Assembly (NCBI GenBank): GCA_017618115.1
Contig: JAFZUX010000014.1
Coordinates: 1-64,000, forward strand
Source of the DNA: Bacteroidales bacterium
GTDB lineage: Bacteria; Bacteroidota; Bacteroidia; Bacteroidales; UBA932
Length of the DNA stretch: 64,000 nt
Reading direction: 5' to 3'
Below, in pieces: positions 17,918 through 28,021 of the stretch (position 1 is its first letter; every line of letters begins with the position of its first letter). The position numbers and the translations under genes were made by a program. The notes below the pieces were generated by a model. That model did no database searches and was not told the origin of the DNA. It was given only the letters and a program-made list of their open reading frames with translations.

Positions 17918-18346
17918 TCAGAACCTGTATCGGTTAAGACGGGCGGCAAGGTACTTCTCTTTGCCGTCCGTTATTGCGTTTAACAGGGCGTGGAATCTTG
18001 GAGAGTGATTTGGATAGACAAGGTGACAAAGCTCGTGAGCAATTACGTAATCCATTAACTCTGTGGGAAGTAACACCAGGTACATATTGAGGTTTATGTT
18101 CCTCAGAGTTGAGCAGCTGCCCCAGTTGGTGCGGTTGTTTTTTATTGCCACCCTCCTGAAACGGAAAGGGTCCTCCACTATCTCACCCTGGGAATTGCGG
18201 ATCTGGACCTTGTCCCTGATGAGAAGATACATCTGTTTCGTCCTCTCAGGCAGCACCTTATGTGCAAGGGTGTTTACCTGGGAAGGGGTCATCTCAGTTG
18301 AGGTGACTACAGTGTAATTGCTATATCTCGGACACTTTCTATACAT
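17918..18346 (-). CDS. YgjP-like (DUF45) metallopeptidase, short form
   Basis: A 142-residue zinc metallopeptidase-like protein. The core of the YgjP/WLM group is present: RTNWGSCSTLRNINLN, then the HExxH site YVIAHELCHL and the downstream PNHSPRFHALL that supplies the third ligand. Typical members are about 230 residues with an additional N-terminal beta domain, which is missing here; the ATG at 18346 lies only a few bases from the rpsO promoter, so no upstream extension is available. It is either a genuine short form or an N-terminally trimmed descendant. It converges with the small gene ending at 17917. Confidence 0.8.
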   Translation of the reverse strand: MYRKCPRYSNYTVVTSTEMTPSQVNTLAHKVLPERTKQMYLLIRDKVQIRNSQGEIVEDPFRFRRVAIKNNRTNWGSCSTLRNINLNMYLVLLPTELMDYVIAHELCHLVYPNHSPRFHALLNAITDGKEKYLAARLNRYRF

Positions 18347-18350
18347 TGAT

Positions 18351-18381
18351 TTTGCAAAAGAGGAAAAAAATCATACATTTG
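18351..18381 (+). promoter_or_regulatory. rpsO: rpsO promoter
   Basis: TTTG at 18351-18354, a 19-base spacer and TACATTTG at 18374-18381 form a textbook Bacteroidetes promoter. It leaves a leader of about 50 nt before the rpsO ATG, long enough for S15-dependent translational control, although I do not see an obvious pseudoknot. Confidence 0.75.
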
Positions 18382-18438
18382 CACCCCCGAACCAAATCGG
18401 GAGACAAAATTAACAATAACAATTAAAATCTTAAGCAG

Positions 18439-18714
18439 ATGGCTGAGTATTTAAATTCAGACAAAAAGCAAGAGATCTTTGGTAAGTACGGAAAGTCTAA
18501 TAAAGACACTGGTTCTGCTGAAAGTCAGATTGCTTTATTTTCCTACCGTATCGCTCACCTTACCGAGCATATGAAGCGCAACAAGAAGGATCACTCCACA
18601 CAGCGCGCACTTTTGATGCTTGTTGGTAAGAGACGCCGTTTCCTTGACTATCTCAAGGAGGTTGACATTGAGAGATACAGAAATATCGTTAAGGAGCTTA
18701 ACCTCCGTAAATAA
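18439..18714 (+). CDS. rpsO: 30S ribosomal protein S15
   Basis: A 91-residue S15 protein, the normal length, which binds the central domain of 16S rRNA. The family signature is visible: GSAESQIALFSYRIAHLTEHMKR-type helix (split here as TGSAESQIALFS and RIAHLTEHMK), followed by KKDHSTQRALLMLVGKRRRF and LDYLKEVDIERY. It is monocistronic, with its own promoter at 18351-18381 and a strong intrinsic terminator right after the stop. In many bacteria rpsO is adjacent to pnp; here pnp is nearby but convergent with pnuC between them. Confidence 0.98.
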   Translation: MAEYLNSDKKQEIFGKYGKSNKDTGSAESQIALFSYRIAHLTEHMKRNKKDHSTQRALLMLVGKRRRFLDYLKEVDIERYRNIVKELNLRK

Positions 18715-18735
18715 CGGTAACCTAATAGGAAACAG

Positions 18736-18780
18736 AAAGGGGAATGACCAATTGGCCGTTCCCCTTTTCTTTTTCTTTTA
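18736..18780 (+). terminator. Intrinsic terminator of rpsO
   Basis: AAAGGGGAA (18736-18744) pairs with TTCCCCTTT (18759-18767) around a 14-base loop, followed by a long T-rich tract. On the opposite strand the A-rich side also gives a T-run, so it may serve the convergent pnp-pnuC transcript as well. Confidence 0.8.
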
Positions 18781-18787
18781 ACAACTC

Positions 18788-19567
18788 CTACTTTGCAGGC
18801 TCGGCTTTCGCGCGGGAGAGGCGGAGCCAGATGCGAAGACCGTTGAGGCTGTTGAGCAGGTAGAATGAGTACTTGATTACCATCACAATGGTGTAACTGT
18901 CACTCTGTGCGCTCATCAGACGGTTGGTCCAAAGCATTATGGAGAAGACGTTTACAAGGTTCCAGAGATACCACTGATCCATATATGCCCAGGACATAAG
19001 TATCTGTCCCATAAAGTTGAGCATAAGTATAAAGGCATCCAGGAAGAGTTTGGATTTGTCTATCTCCTGAATCTTACCTGCGTTAAGTTGCTGAAGGTCT
19101 ACCCAATAGAGAATGCCGTAAGCAATTGCGGTTCCTGCAATCAGTATGAGAGTTACATAGATCCACTGCCTTCCGGTAAGGCGGCGTGCCTTCACCTTGG
19201 ATATTTCTCCGCTCTCCTCTCTCTTTCCTGCACCTCTCTTTCTCCACTGGTAGAATCCGATGAACTGCATCGGGAGAAAATAGAAAGCGTGCTGGGCAAA
19301 TTGCCCCATGTTACCGCTGTCATAGTTGGCGTAGGCCCCTATTCCCACATCCAAAAGGCCGAACAGGAAAGTCCAGATGTTGCCGTTGGCGCTCAATACG
19401 GTGTTGATTACACCCATTAAAGCGCCAACAACTACAACTATATGCTTTACGGTTAATGCTCCGGAAGAGCTGATCTTTAAGAAGTTAACAACAACAATGG
19501 CAGTTATCATCCCCACAAGGATGAACATATTGAACCAGAAGTTGAACTTCTTTTCTGTGATTTTCAT
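18788..19567 (-). CDS. pnuC: PnuC-type vitamin transporter
   Basis: A 259-residue inner-membrane facilitator of the PnuC family (nicotinamide riboside or thiamine uptake). Seven to eight transmembrane segments are expected. Landmarks include GNIWTFLFGLLDVGIGAYAN (positions about 80-100), FYQWRKRG, and the C-terminal QWYLWNLVNVFSIMLW motif with the substrate-contacting W/N pattern. The ATG at 19567 lies one base beyond the pnp stop; an upstream extension would run inside pnp and is rejected. Substrate cannot be fixed: no thiamine or NAD gene is adjacent, although a thiamine pyrophosphokinase gene exists at 48354. Confidence 0.88.
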   Translation of the reverse strand: MKITEKKFNFWFNMFILVGMITAIVVVNFLKISSSGALTVKHIVVVVGALMGVINTVLSANGNIWTFLFGLLDVGIGAYANYDSGNMGQFAQHAFYFLPMQFIGFYQWRKRGAGKREESGEISKVKARRLTGRQWIYVTLILIAGTAIAYGILYWVDLQQLNAGKIQEIDKSKLFLDAFILMLNFMGQILMSWAYMDQWYLWNLVNVFSIMLWTNRLMSAQSDSYTIVMVIKYSFYLLNSLNGLRIWLRLSRAKAEPAK

Positions 19568-19568
19568 C

Positions 19569-21842
19569 TTATTCCTCAGCTGGGGTTTCAGCGGGACGCT
19601 CACCGTTCTCCTTTCTTGGGGCACGGCTGTGATTTCCTCTCTGAGGACCTCTTGAGTTGTTAGGACGTGAAGGACGGTTTCCCTCCGGACGAGGTCTTCT
19701 CTGAGGCTCAACATAACCCTCCGGTTTTGGAAGAAGAGCCTTTACTGAAAGACGCATCTTTCCGGTCTTCTCATCAATCTCCAGAAGTTTTACATCTACC
19801 TCATCACCAACCTTGTATACATCCTCAACCTTCTCCGTCTTCTTCCAGGCAATCTCTGAGATGTGAAGGAGTCCCTCTTTGCCGGGGAGTATCTCTACGA
19901 ATGCTCCGAAGTCCAGAATTGAGGTGATCTTTCCGTGGTAAACCTGACCAACCTCAGGAACTGTGGTGATACCCTTAATCCAGTTGAGAGCCTTATCCAT
20001 ACTCTCCTTGTTGGTTCCAAAGATATCAACGGCTCCGATGCTAGTTCCGTCTGCCTGCTTCTCCTCAGTTATGGTAACCGTTGTACCTGTCTCTTTCTGA
20101 ATCTTCTGGATAACCTCACCGCCCTTACCGATAACGGCACCGATGAAATCACCAGGAATTCTGATCTGAACAATTCTTGGAGCGTAAGGCTTAAGCTCAG
20201 GACGTGGCTCGCTGATGGTCTTCATCATCTCACCCATAATGTGCTGGCGTGCCTGATTTGCCTGTGCAAGTGCCTTAGCCATAATCTCTTCTGAAAGACC
20301 GTCACACTTGATATCCATCTGGGTTGCAGTGATACCGTCTTTGGTTCCGGCAACTTTGAAGTCCATATCTCCAAGGTGATCCTCGTCTCCCAAAATATCT
20401 GAAAGGATAGCAAACTTACCATCCTGCTCAATGAGTCCCATTGCAACGCCGGCTACAGGTTTCTTAATCTGAATACCTGCATCCATAAGAGCAAGGCAAC
20501 CTGCGCAAACGCTTGCCATTGAACTAGATCCGTTACTCTCAAGAATATCTGAAACAACTCTTATTGCGTAAGGATTCTCCTCTCCTGTAGGAATCATAGG
20601 CTTAAGAGCGCGCATTGCAAGGTTACCGTGACCAATCTCTCTGCGTGATGTTCCTCTTGAGGCTCTTGCCTCTCCGGTTGCAAATGAAGGGAAGTTGTAG
20701 TGAAGAACGAAAGGCTCTGTAGACTGAATGAGCACCTCGTCCATCTCCTTCATATCCAACTTAGTACCAAGAGTTACGGTAGCAAGTGACTGAGTCTCTC
20801 CTCTTGTAAAAATTGCACTTCCGTGAGCGCAAGGGAGATAATCTACCTCACACCAAATTGGACGAACCTCTGTAGTCTTTCTACCGTCCAAACGTCTGCC
20901 CTCGTTGATGATAAGATCTCTCATAGCCTTCTTCTCTACGGCTGAGTAATATCTGTTAACCATTGCTGTCTTCTCCTCTCTCTCCTCCTCCGGAATGGTC
21001 TCCATAAACTCCTCTTTCAGAGCCTCAAAGGCATCTGTACGCTCCTGCTTTGGCATAGCACTCTTTGCTATCTCATAGCAGCGGTCATAGCAGAACTTTG
21101 AGCAGGCCTCTCTAATTGCCTCATCATTAACCTCGTGGCAATAGGTTCTCTTCTCTCTCTTTCCAACAGCGTCTGTAAGTTCCTCAAGAACTGCACAGTG
21201 CTTCTTAATCTCCTGATGGGCGAACATAATGGCGCCAAGCATTACCTCCTCGCTAACCTCTTTCATCTCACCCTCAACCATCATAATGTTCTTAGCAGTA
21301 GCACCTACCATCAGTTCAAGGTCTGCATTCTCCAAAGCCTTGAAGCCCGGGTTGATGCAATACTCACCGTTGATTCTTGCAACTCTGACCTCGGAAATTG
21401 GTCCGTTGAAAGGAATATCTGAAACTGCAAGAGCAGCGGCTGCTGCAAGTCCTGCAAGTGCATCCGGCTGAGTATCAGCCTCTGCAGATATAAGATTAAC
21501 CGTTACAAATACGGCTGCGTGGAAATCTTCCGGGAAGAGAGGTCTCAGTGCACGGTCAATGAGACGTGCAATAAGAATCTCATAATCACTGGCCTTTCCC
21601 TCTCTCTTCATAAATCCGCCCGGGAAACGGCCTGCTGAATAAAATTTCTCTTTGTAATCTACCTGAAGAGGGAGAAAATCAACATCCTCTTCCGCTTCCT
21701 TAGCACAAGTAACCGTGGCAAGAAGCATAGTGCCACCCATCTTTACAACGGCCGAGCCATCTGCCTGCTTGGCCAATTTTCCAGTCTCAATTTCAATTGT
21801 TCTTCCGTCTGCGAGCTGGATTGTTTTCTTAATAATATTCAT
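19569..21842 (-). CDS. pnp: Polyribonucleotide nucleotidyltransferase (PNPase)
   Basis: A 757-residue 3'-5' phosphorolytic RNase of the degradosome. It has two RNase PH-like cores (N-terminal with [16 protein letters not shown] around 73-88; second with [18 protein letters not shown] near 400), a KH domain ([20 protein letters not shown] near 565) and an S1 domain ([20 protein letters not shown] near 632). The last 45 residues form a basic, Arg/Pro/Asn-rich tail likely to bind RNA. It starts 22 nt after glyA and is followed after one base by pnuC, so the three genes probably share a transcript. Confidence 0.98.
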   Translation of the reverse strand: MNIIKKTIQLADGRTIEIETGKLAKQADGSAVVKMGGTMLLATVTCAKEAEEDVDFLPLQVDYKEKFYSAGRFPGGFMKREGKASDYEILIARLIDRALRPLFPEDFHAAVFVTVNLISAEADTQPDALAGLAAAAALAVSDIPFNGPISEVRVARINGEYCINPGFKALENADLELMVGATAKNIMMVEGEMKEVSEEVMLGAIMFAHQEIKKHCAVLEELTDAVGKREKRTYCHEVNDEAIREACSKFCYDRCYEIAKSAMPKQERTDAFEALKEEFMETIPEEEREEKTAMVNRYYSAVEKKAMRDLIINEGRRLDGRKTTEVRPIWCEVDYLPCAHGSAIFTRGETQSLATVTLGTKLDMKEMDEVLIQSTEPFVLHYNFPSFATGEARASRGTSRREIGHGNLAMRALKPMIPTGEENPYAIRVVSDILESNGSSSMASVCAGCLALMDAGIQIKKPVAGVAMGLIEQDGKFAILSDILGDEDHLGDMDFKVAGTKDGITATQMDIKCDGLSEEIMAKALAQANQARQHIMGEMMKTISEPRPELKPYAPRIVQIRIPGDFIGAVIGKGGEVIQKIQKETGTTVTITEEKQADGTSIGAVDIFGTNKESMDKALNWIKGITTVPEVGQVYHGKITSILDFGAFVEILPGKEGLLHISEIAWKKTEKVEDVYKVGDEVDVKLLEIDEKTGKMRLSVKALLPKPEGYVEPQRRPRPEGNRPSRPNNSRGPQRGNHSRAPRKENGERPAETPAEE

Positions 21843-21863
21843 AATCTCGTCTAAATGTTCTCT

Positions 21864-23144
21864 TTACCAGATGTTCAACGGTCTGCCGCTCATCAGCTGT
21901 TCTACCTGATGACGTACCTCCTCAAGTGTCTTTTCATCTGAGATATTGTTGAGCACCTTGTCTATCAAATTGACAACCAATTTGATATCGTTCTCCTTAA
22001 GACCTCTTGTAGTAACGGCTGGAGTACCTACTCTTATACCTGAAGTCTGGAACGGTGAGCGGGTATCAAACGGAACCATATTCTTGTTGACGGTTATATC
22101 TGCCTGAACCAGAGTGTTCTCCACTACCTTACCGGTAAGATCAGGGAACTTGGTTCTAAGGTCTATCAACATCATGTGGTTGTCTGTTCCGCCGCTTACA
22201 ACCTTGTAACCTCTTGCCATAAACTCCTCTGCCATAACTACTGCGTTGCGGTGTACCTGCTCAACGTAAGTCTTGAACTCAGGCTGCAGTGCCTCAAAGA
22301 ATGCAACTGCCTTTGCAGCAATACAGTGCTCAAGCGGACCGCCCTGAATACCAGGGAATACGGATGAGTTCAGAATGGCGCTCATCATCTTAACCTCTCC
22401 CTTAGGAGTCTTAATTCCCCAAGGATTTTCAAAGTCCTTACCAACGAGGATTATACCTCCGCGAGGACCTCTGAGTGTCTTATGAGTTGTGGAAGTTACT
22501 ATGTGTGCATATTTAACAGGGTTCTTCAAAAGACCCTTTGCAATCAATCCTGCAGGGTGAGCCATATCTACCCAAAGAATAGCTCCTACCTTATCTGCGA
22601 TGGCTCTCATTCTCTCCCAATCCCACTCTCTGGAATATGCTGATGCTCCGCCAATTATAAGTTTAGGCTTATTCTCCAGAGCCTTCTTCTCCATATCATC
22701 GTAGTCAATGAGGCCGGTCTCCTTATCCAAACCGTAAGCAACGGCGTTGTACATTTTACCTGATACGTTTACAGGGGAACCGTGAGTGAGGTGTCCTCCC
22801 ATATCCAGGTTAAGACCCATAAAGGTGTCTCCCGGGTTGATGCAGGCCATCATAACGGCCATGTTTGCCTGTGCGCCTGAGTGAGGCTGTACGTTTGCAT
22901 ACTCTGCGTCAAAAAGCTGGCAGATACGGTCTATTGCAACCTGCTCAATCTTGTCAACTTCCTGGCAGCCACCATAATATCTGTGGCCGGGATAGCCCTC
23001 TGCATACTTGTTTGTGCATACGCTTCCCAATGCGGCTAGAACCTGATTACTTACAAAGTTCTCAGAAGCAATAAGTTCTACGCCTCTGCTCTGACGGTTC
23101 TCTTCTCTTTTTATAAGTTCGGATATCTCGAGATCTTGTTTCAT
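21864..23144 (-). CDS. glyA: Serine hydroxymethyltransferase
   Basis: PLP enzyme converting serine and tetrahydrofolate to glycine and methylene-THF. The length of 426 residues is normal. The Schiff-base lysine lies in [13 protein letters not shown] (near residue 226), and [15 protein letters not shown] and [10 protein letters not shown] near the N-terminus bind substrate. It heads the glyA-pnp-pnuC group and is divergent from the TrmH-type gene. A -7 box (23192-23199) provides its promoter, with a leader of about 40 nt. Confidence 0.98.
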   Translation of the reverse strand: MKQDLEISELIKREENRQSRGVELIASENFVSNQVLAALGSVCTNKYAEGYPGHRYYGGCQEVDKIEQVAIDRICQLFDAEYANVQPHSGAQANMAVMMACINPGDTFMGLNLDMGGHLTHGSPVNVSGKMYNAVAYGLDKETGLIDYDDMEKKALENKPKLIIGGASAYSREWDWERMRAIADKVGAILWVDMAHPAGLIAKGLLKNPVKYAHIVTSTTHKTLRGPRGGIILVGKDFENPWGIKTPKGEVKMMSAILNSSVFPGIQGGPLEHCIAAKAVAFFEALQPEFKTYVEQVHRNAVVMAEEFMARGYKVVSGGTDNHMMLIDLRTKFPDLTGKVVENTLVQADITVNKNMVPFDTRSPFQTSGIRVGTPAVTTRGLKENDIKLVVNLIDKVLNNISDEKTLEEVRHQVEQLMSGRPLNIW

Positions 23145-23191
23145 ATATTTAAATATTTATCATTTTTAATTTTTAAACTAAACAAAGTGAG

Positions 23192-23199
23192 CAAATATA
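23192..23199 (-). promoter_or_regulatory. glyA: Predicted -7 box of glyA
   Basis: Minus-strand TATATTTG, exact consensus, 48 bases upstream of the glyA ATG. No clear -33 TTTG at the standard distance. Confidence 0.55.
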
Positions 23200-23233
23200 G
23201 TAATTTAATTACCTTTACGGAAAATAAATTGTT

Positions 23234-23770
23234 ATGAACAGAAAACTTCTGAACAGCGAACTGGGGAGATTGACCGTTGAGGAATTCTCCAAAAGCCGTA
23301 AGATTCCTGTTACGGTTGTCCTGGACAACGTTCGCAGCCAGTTTAACATAGGCTCAGTCTTCCGCAGCAGTGACGCTTTTGCGGTAGAGAGGGTCATTCT
23401 CTGCGGTATCTCCGCCACCCCTCCGAGCGCGGAGATTCACAAATCCGCCCTGGGAGCGGAACTCTCAATGCAGTGGAAGCACTATGATGAGAGCAAAGAA
23501 GCCATCGCGGAGCTAAAGAAAGAGGGTTATACCATTGTGAGCGTTGAGCAGACGGAGAATTCCGTGACACTTTCCGAGTTCACGCCAAAAGAGGGAGAGA
23601 GGTATGCCTTTGTTTTTGGAAATGAGGTTCACGGGGTGCAGCAGGAGGTGGTGGATATGAGTGACCTCTCTGTTGAAGTTCCACAGTTTGGAACGAAGCA
23701 CTCTCTGAACGTCTCCGTATGTGTGGGAGTTGTGCTTTGGGAGGTTGTTCGCAAACTCAAAATTGTTTAA
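23234..23770 (+). CDS. TrmH/SpoU family RNA methyltransferase
   Basis: A 178-residue SPOUT-class methyltransferase that would 2'-O-methylate tRNA or rRNA with SAM. The three SpoU motifs are present: LDNVRSQFNIGSVFRSSDAF (motif 1, with the catalytic Arg), FVFGNEVHGVQQEVVD (motif 2) and GTKHSLNVSVCVGVVLWE (motif 3). The knotted SAM site is complete. It lacks an N-terminal substrate-binding extension, so the target is open. It is followed by a promoter for the zinc peptidase gene that overlaps its stop codon. Confidence 0.92.
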   Translation: MNRKLLNSELGRLTVEEFSKSRKIPVTVVLDNVRSQFNIGSVFRSSDAFAVERVILCGISATPPSAEIHKSALGAELSMQWKHYDESKEAIAELKKEGYTIVSVEQTENSVTLSEFTPKEGERYAFVFGNEVHGVQQEVVDMSDLSVEVPQFGTKHSLNVSVCVGVVLWEVVRKLKIV

Positions 23771-23775
23771 ATTTG
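23768..23775 (+). promoter_or_regulatory. Predicted -7 box for the zinc peptidase gene
   Basis: TAAATTTG matches the consensus and overlaps the stop codon of the methyltransferase gene. It lies 30 bases upstream of the ATG at 23806. Confidence 0.45.
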
Positions 23776-23805
23776 TACTAGACAAATCAATAAAAAACAA
23801 TAACT

Positions 23806-24681
23806 ATGAGACTAGAAGGAAGAAGAACCAGTTCCAACGTAGATGACCGCAGAGGTATGTCTACCGGACAGAAGGCCGGAATGGGAATTGGAGGACTTAT
23901 AATCATTGGTCTGATTACCTGGATTTTAGGCGGCAACCCACTTAGCGTTCTGCAGGAAGCGGGATCAGAGGGAGGACTTCTCAGCGGCGGTACACAGACT
24001 GCACAGAACTACACCCCAACCGCTGAAGAAGAGGAACTTGCAGAGTTCTCAAAGAAGATTCTTGCAAGTACTGAGGATGTATGGAAAGAGATTTTCAGAG
24101 ATCAGGTTGGAGCGGAGTACGAACCTCCTAAGATGGTTCTCTTCACCAACTCAGTTCAGACAGGATGCGGCGGTGCAACAAGTTCCGTAGGACCGTTCTA
24201 TTGCTCTGCAGATAAGGCACTTTACATAGACCTATCTTTCTTCAGTTCAATGAAGCAGCAACTGGGTGCAGACGGTGAATTTGCTTACGCTTACGTTATT
24301 GCTCACGAGGTTGGACACCACGTAGAAAACCTTCTGGGTGTGCTTGGTCAGGTTCATCAGAAGATGCAGCAGGCAGACAAAACTACCGCCAACAAGTGGA
24401 GCGTAAGGCTTGAGCTTCAGGCAGATTTCCTTGCCGGAGTTTGGGGACACCATGAGAACAAAATGTTCAACTCCATAGACGAGCAGGATATTCAGAACGC
24501 CATCAACTGTTCAAAGGTGATTGGAGATGACTACCTGCAGAAGAAGGCTCAGGGCTACACAGTTCCGGATGCCTTCACTCACGGAACTTCCGCTCAGAGA
24601 GAGAGATGGCTCAAGAAGGGACTCCGCACCGGAGACCTCCGTCAGGGAGACACCTACTCTGTAAGTGAGAGCCAGTTGTAA
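23806..24681 (+). CDS. YpfJ-like neutral zinc metallopeptidase
   Basis: A 291-residue membrane-anchored metallopeptidase of the YpfJ/KPN_02809 family. A short basic cytoplasmic N-terminus (MRLEGRRTSSNVDDRRG, the usual opening of the family) is followed by one membrane helix (residues about 27-45) and a periplasmic catalytic domain. The zinc site is HEVGHH with His167, Glu168 and His171; LELQADFLAGVWGHH around 203-217 supplies the third ligand. C-terminal GTSAQRERWLKKGL is also typical. The physiological substrate is unknown. It is followed 17 nt later by the DUF4923 gene. Confidence 0.92.
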   Translation: MRLEGRRTSSNVDDRRGMSTGQKAGMGIGGLIIIGLITWILGGNPLSVLQEAGSEGGLLSGGTQTAQNYTPTAEEEELAEFSKKILASTEDVWKEIFRDQVGAEYEPPKMVLFTNSVQTGCGGATSSVGPFYCSADKALYIDLSFFSSMKQQLGADGEFAYAYVIAHEVGHHVENLLGVLGQVHQKMQQADKTTANKWSVRLELQADFLAGVWGHHENKMFNSIDEQDIQNAINCSKVIGDDYLQKKAQGYTVPDAFTHGTSAQRERWLKKGLRTGDLRQGDTYSVSESQL

Positions 24682-24698
24682 TCTTTAACCTTACATCA

Positions 24699-25295
24699 AT
24701 GAAAAGATTTTCTATTTCTTTCTCAGCGATAGCTGTAGCCTTTCTACTGGTATTCAGCACCTCACAAGCTCCGGCACAGAGCATAGGCAACACCATTTCC
24801 GGCATTGCCAACTTTGTTGCGGGCAAGATAAAGGTAACCCAGGCACAGATTATTGGAACCTGGAAATACTCCTCTCCGGGCTGCGCCTTTACTAGCGAGA
24901 GTTTCTTTGCCGAGGCCGGAGGAAGCGTTGCCGCGGCAGAGGTAAAAGACAGACTTAAAGAGTATTACGCAATGGTGGGCGTTAATTCTTCCAACACCAC
25001 CTTCACCTTTACCGCAGACAATAAGTTCAAGGCAAACATAGACGGTTTCCCTTGGAGCGGCACATACAAGTATGATCCTAAAACGGGCGCCATCAAGTTA
25101 AAAAGCCTTCTGATGACAAGTACCGCCTACATAACACGCACCACTAAAGGCATCAGTTTAAACTTTGAATCCCAGAAACTTCTGACCATCCTTCAGTCTG
25201 CGGCAGCACTCTCCGGTGATTCCAAGATTCAGACTTTAGGTAAACTTAGCAAAAACTACAAGGGCCTCCGCGTGGGCTTTGAATTGAAGAAGTAA
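24699..25295 (+). CDS. DUF4923 family exported lipocalin-like protein
   Basis: A 198-residue protein with signal peptide 1-27 (ending SQAPAQ). The mature part has the family opening IIGTWKYSSPGCAFTSE, followed by beta strands with NTTFTFTADNKFK and GFPWSGTYKYDPKTG, as in the DUF4923 lipocalin-like fold of Bacteroidales. A small-molecule or lipid binding role is possible but unproven. It probably shares a transcript with the zinc peptidase gene and ends before a bidirectional terminator. Confidence 0.85.
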   Translation: MKRFSISFSAIAVAFLLVFSTSQAPAQSIGNTISGIANFVAGKIKVTQAQIIGTWKYSSPGCAFTSESFFAEAGGSVAAAEVKDRLKEYYAMVGVNSSNTTFTFTADNKFKANIDGFPWSGTYKYDPKTGAIKLKSLLMTSTAYITRTTKGISLNFESQKLLTILQSAAALSGDSKIQTLGKLSKNYKGLRVGFELKK

Positions 25296-25318
25296 GAGAT
25301 ACAAGAAACAAAAAAAAG

Positions 25319-25352
25319 AGAGCGGGCAGCAAAAAACTGTCCGCTCTTTTTT
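25319..25352. terminator. Bidirectional intrinsic terminator
   Basis: AGAGCGGGCAG (25319-25329) pairs with CTGTCCGCTCT (25337-25347), with one G-T pair, around a 7-base loop. A T-run follows on the plus strand and the mirror A-run serves the minus strand. It separates the convergent DUF4923 and metalloprotease genes. Confidence 0.85.
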
Positions 25353-25366
25353 ACTGATAATCAATA

Positions 25367-27988
25367 TTATTCAAAGAGGTTGCAGCAACCAAAGATTTCT
25401 TCTGCCTCATCTATGAAAGGCATAGGATTGTTGTTAGATGGAGTTGAACTCTTCTGTCTCTGGTCTGTGATTGCACGTCTTACTCTCTCATAGAGGAATT
25501 TGTTATGTGCTCCGTTTAAGGTAGTTGCAGAGGTTGCGGCTGCTTTGAACTTGTTCTGCAGCATCTCCAACTGACCCAGCAGCATAGAGGAAACATCACT
25601 GTTACCGCTCTCCTCCGGAGTGTAAATAACCATCATTCCGCCGGTAGAATTTCCGTTGCCGCTGCCGGTGTACATATTGCAAAGTGTCTGAACATAAATC
25701 TTTTGCAGCAGTCTCTTATAAGCAGCCTCCTGAGGGTCTGCAGGCATTGGAGAGAATACAATGGCGTTCATATCATTGAAGTAGTTCTCAATGGTGTAAG
25801 CGCTCTTGCCGTTTGCAACCTCTGCCTTGCACATATTGTCAAGAACACGGTTATCCATAAGTTTCCCGATGGTTCCCTTGTAGATGCCGCTCATTACATC
25901 CAGTTTGTTCTTCTTGGTCTTCTTGAATATCTCATCTTTAAGCAACCACTTAGGAGTTGTAAAGAAGTGTTTCTTAAGGAAATTCAAGGCCTCCTGCTGT
26001 TTTGCCTTTGGAACAAATGTGCGGATATCGCCCGGCTCGTCTGAGAGTTTCTCCTCAGAGTAGATACCGCCGATATATTTTGCAACGTGGTTCACATATC
26101 TCTTGTACTGGCTTACAACCTGGTCATAAATGTCTGACAGATTGGTGTATGGCTCGTTAGGAGTTGCAGTCCAGGTTTCAATGTTGTTCATTATAACCTT
26201 AAGGTTGTTCATACCAACCTCATTGCTCTCCATCTGGTTAAAGCCCAGATCCTCACTCTGATAGCGAGGGTCACTAGGATCACTCTCCGTTCCGAACTTG
26301 TAGATTCCGGTAGGATCTTTCAGCTTCTCCGTAACCATCTTCTTTAAGAACTCGCTCTCAGATTTTGGATCATTGAACTGAGGATAGTATCTGTAGCCCC
26401 ACTCAATAGCCCACATATCGTAAGGACCAATGCAAGGGAAAAGAAGGTTCTGAGGAATGTTGTCCTTCTCCTCTGCAAGATAGAGGAAGCGTGCGTAATC
26501 CATTATAGATGAAGCGTGTCCGTACTTCTTCAGGAACTCAACATCCTTAAGGTTCTGAACGGTGTAGATAGGACAGTTGCTGCCGGTAAAGTTGTGACGC
26601 AATCCAAGAGTGTGACCAACCTCGTGAGAAGAAACAAAGCGGATAAGCTCTCCCATAAGTTCCGTAGGGAGTTTCATGTTTCTTGCCATAGGGTCTGAAG
26701 GTGAGCACTGTACAAAGTACCAGTTTCTCAAAAGGTTCATTACGTTGTGATACCAGTTGATGTGAGTTTCAATAACCTCACCGCTTCTTGGGTCAGATAC
26801 GTGAGGACCGCTTGCGTTTGCTACGTCAGACGGCTTATAAACTATAGCTGAGTGAGTTGCATCCTCCAAAGACCAGGTAGGATCCTCTTTTGGAGTAGGA
26901 GCAACCTTTGCCATAATTGCATTTTTGAAACCGGCCTTTTCAAATGCAGGCTGCCAATCGTTAACACCCTGAATCAAATAAGGCACCCACTCCTTTGGAG
27001 TAGAAGGGTCTATATATATCACGATAGGTTTCTGAGGCTCAACCAGTTCTCCGTTCAGATACTTCTGCAGATCTTCCGGTTTAGGCTCCAGACGCCAGCG
27101 TGCTACAATGGAAACTCTCTCCACTCCCTGAGGGTTCATATCAAAGTCTGTATATCTAACGGTAAAGTAACCAACTCTAGGATCTACAATACGAGCCTTC
27201 ATAGGTTCCTTTGGAAGGAGAACCATAGAGGCGTTGTACTCGTAGGTTGCAGACTGTCCGTTCTCTTTGCCGTAAGTTATAACGCTCTTAAACTCAGTGT
27301 TTATAGGGAATGTCTTAATACCTGCAACGTATGAGCGGTCTTTCATAATTCCCTGCAGAGAGAAGGTACGTTTAATGTACTTGTTGTAGTGCAGAAGTGA
27401 GTTCTCCGTAAGCAGGAAGTTGGTTACGTCAATAACGTTCTCCGTCTTGTTCTCATTCTGTGCTACAATATCAAATGAAGCAACAATAGCCGCTGTATTT
27501 GAGTTCTTTACGTTCTGAGCCATCTCACCTGTAGCCCTCTCTCTAAGGAGAACCTGATGCAGGAAAATCTTGTTGCCGGGACCCTTGGAGAATCTTACCA
27601 TGCTCTCTGCAACAGCGTCTCCGGCATAACCGTTGAAACTTCTGCGTGCACCCTCGGCACTCTTTGCAATTCTGGAAACCAGCTCAATATCTCTTCCAAT
27701 AATGGAGTCATTGATTGTGATGTAGAACTTATCATCCTGATTATAAACGGTTGTTAAACCCTTCATAACCTTTGCATCTTTCTTAACGAATTTTTCCAGT
27801 GATTCAGGAGCCTTCTTCTTAGCCTGACCACCAGGTTGATTAGCTCCGCCCGGACCTTGCATTCCCTGAGGCGGTGTAGGAAATTCTCTGTTCTGTGCAG
27901 AGGCCTGCTCTGTGCTCAAAAACAGAACTGAGGCAATGCAAACAGCTGACAATAAGGTTGTCAGTCTCATTTTTTTGGTAGAAAACAT
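25367..27988 (-). CDS. Large secreted zinc-dependent metalloprotease (DUF4953/DUF5117 type)
   Basis: An 873-residue exported protease. I use the ATG at 27988 (MFSTKKMRLTT), giving a signal peptide ending near TEQASAQ; the promoter -7 box at 28022-28029 excludes longer forms. A Pro/Gly/Gln-rich linker follows, then the N-terminal DUF5117-type region. The catalytic motif is HEVGHTLGLRH starting at about His455, and the downstream Met-turn is SSIMDYAR. This architecture is widespread in gut Bacteroidales as a secreted or surface zinc protease of unknown substrate. It is monocistronic and ends at a strong terminator. Confidence 0.9.
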   Translation of the reverse strand: MFSTKKMRLTTLLSAVCIASVLFLSTEQASAQNREFPTPPQGMQGPGGANQPGGQAKKKAPESLEKFVKKDAKVMKGLTTVYNQDDKFYITINDSIIGRDIELVSRIAKSAEGARRSFNGYAGDAVAESMVRFSKGPGNKIFLHQVLLRERATGEMAQNVKNSNTAAIVASFDIVAQNENKTENVIDVTNFLLTENSLLHYNKYIKRTFSLQGIMKDRSYVAGIKTFPINTEFKSVITYGKENGQSATYEYNASMVLLPKEPMKARIVDPRVGYFTVRYTDFDMNPQGVERVSIVARWRLEPKPEDLQKYLNGELVEPQKPIVIYIDPSTPKEWVPYLIQGVNDWQPAFEKAGFKNAIMAKVAPTPKEDPTWSLEDATHSAIVYKPSDVANASGPHVSDPRSGEVIETHINWYHNVMNLLRNWYFVQCSPSDPMARNMKLPTELMGELIRFVSSHEVGHTLGLRHNFTGSNCPIYTVQNLKDVEFLKKYGHASSIMDYARFLYLAEEKDNIPQNLLFPCIGPYDMWAIEWGYRYYPQFNDPKSESEFLKKMVTEKLKDPTGIYKFGTESDPSDPRYQSEDLGFNQMESNEVGMNNLKVIMNNIETWTATPNEPYTNLSDIYDQVVSQYKRYVNHVAKYIGGIYSEEKLSDEPGDIRTFVPKAKQQEALNFLKKHFFTTPKWLLKDEIFKKTKKNKLDVMSGIYKGTIGKLMDNRVLDNMCKAEVANGKSAYTIENYFNDMNAIVFSPMPADPQEAAYKRLLQKIYVQTLCNMYTGSGNGNSTGGMMVIYTPEESGNSDVSSMLLGQLEMLQNKFKAAATSATTLNGAHNKFLYERVRRAITDQRQKSSTPSNNNPMPFIDEAEEIFGCCNLFE

Positions 27989-28021
27989 AATAGAACGGTT
28001 ATTTATAAAATTACTTTGAGA

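Noticed and set aside
19568..19714. 49-residue N-terminal extension of pnuC reaching into pnp
   Set aside because: The extension lies fully inside the pnp tail, is charged, and PnuC homology starts at the ATG at 19567.
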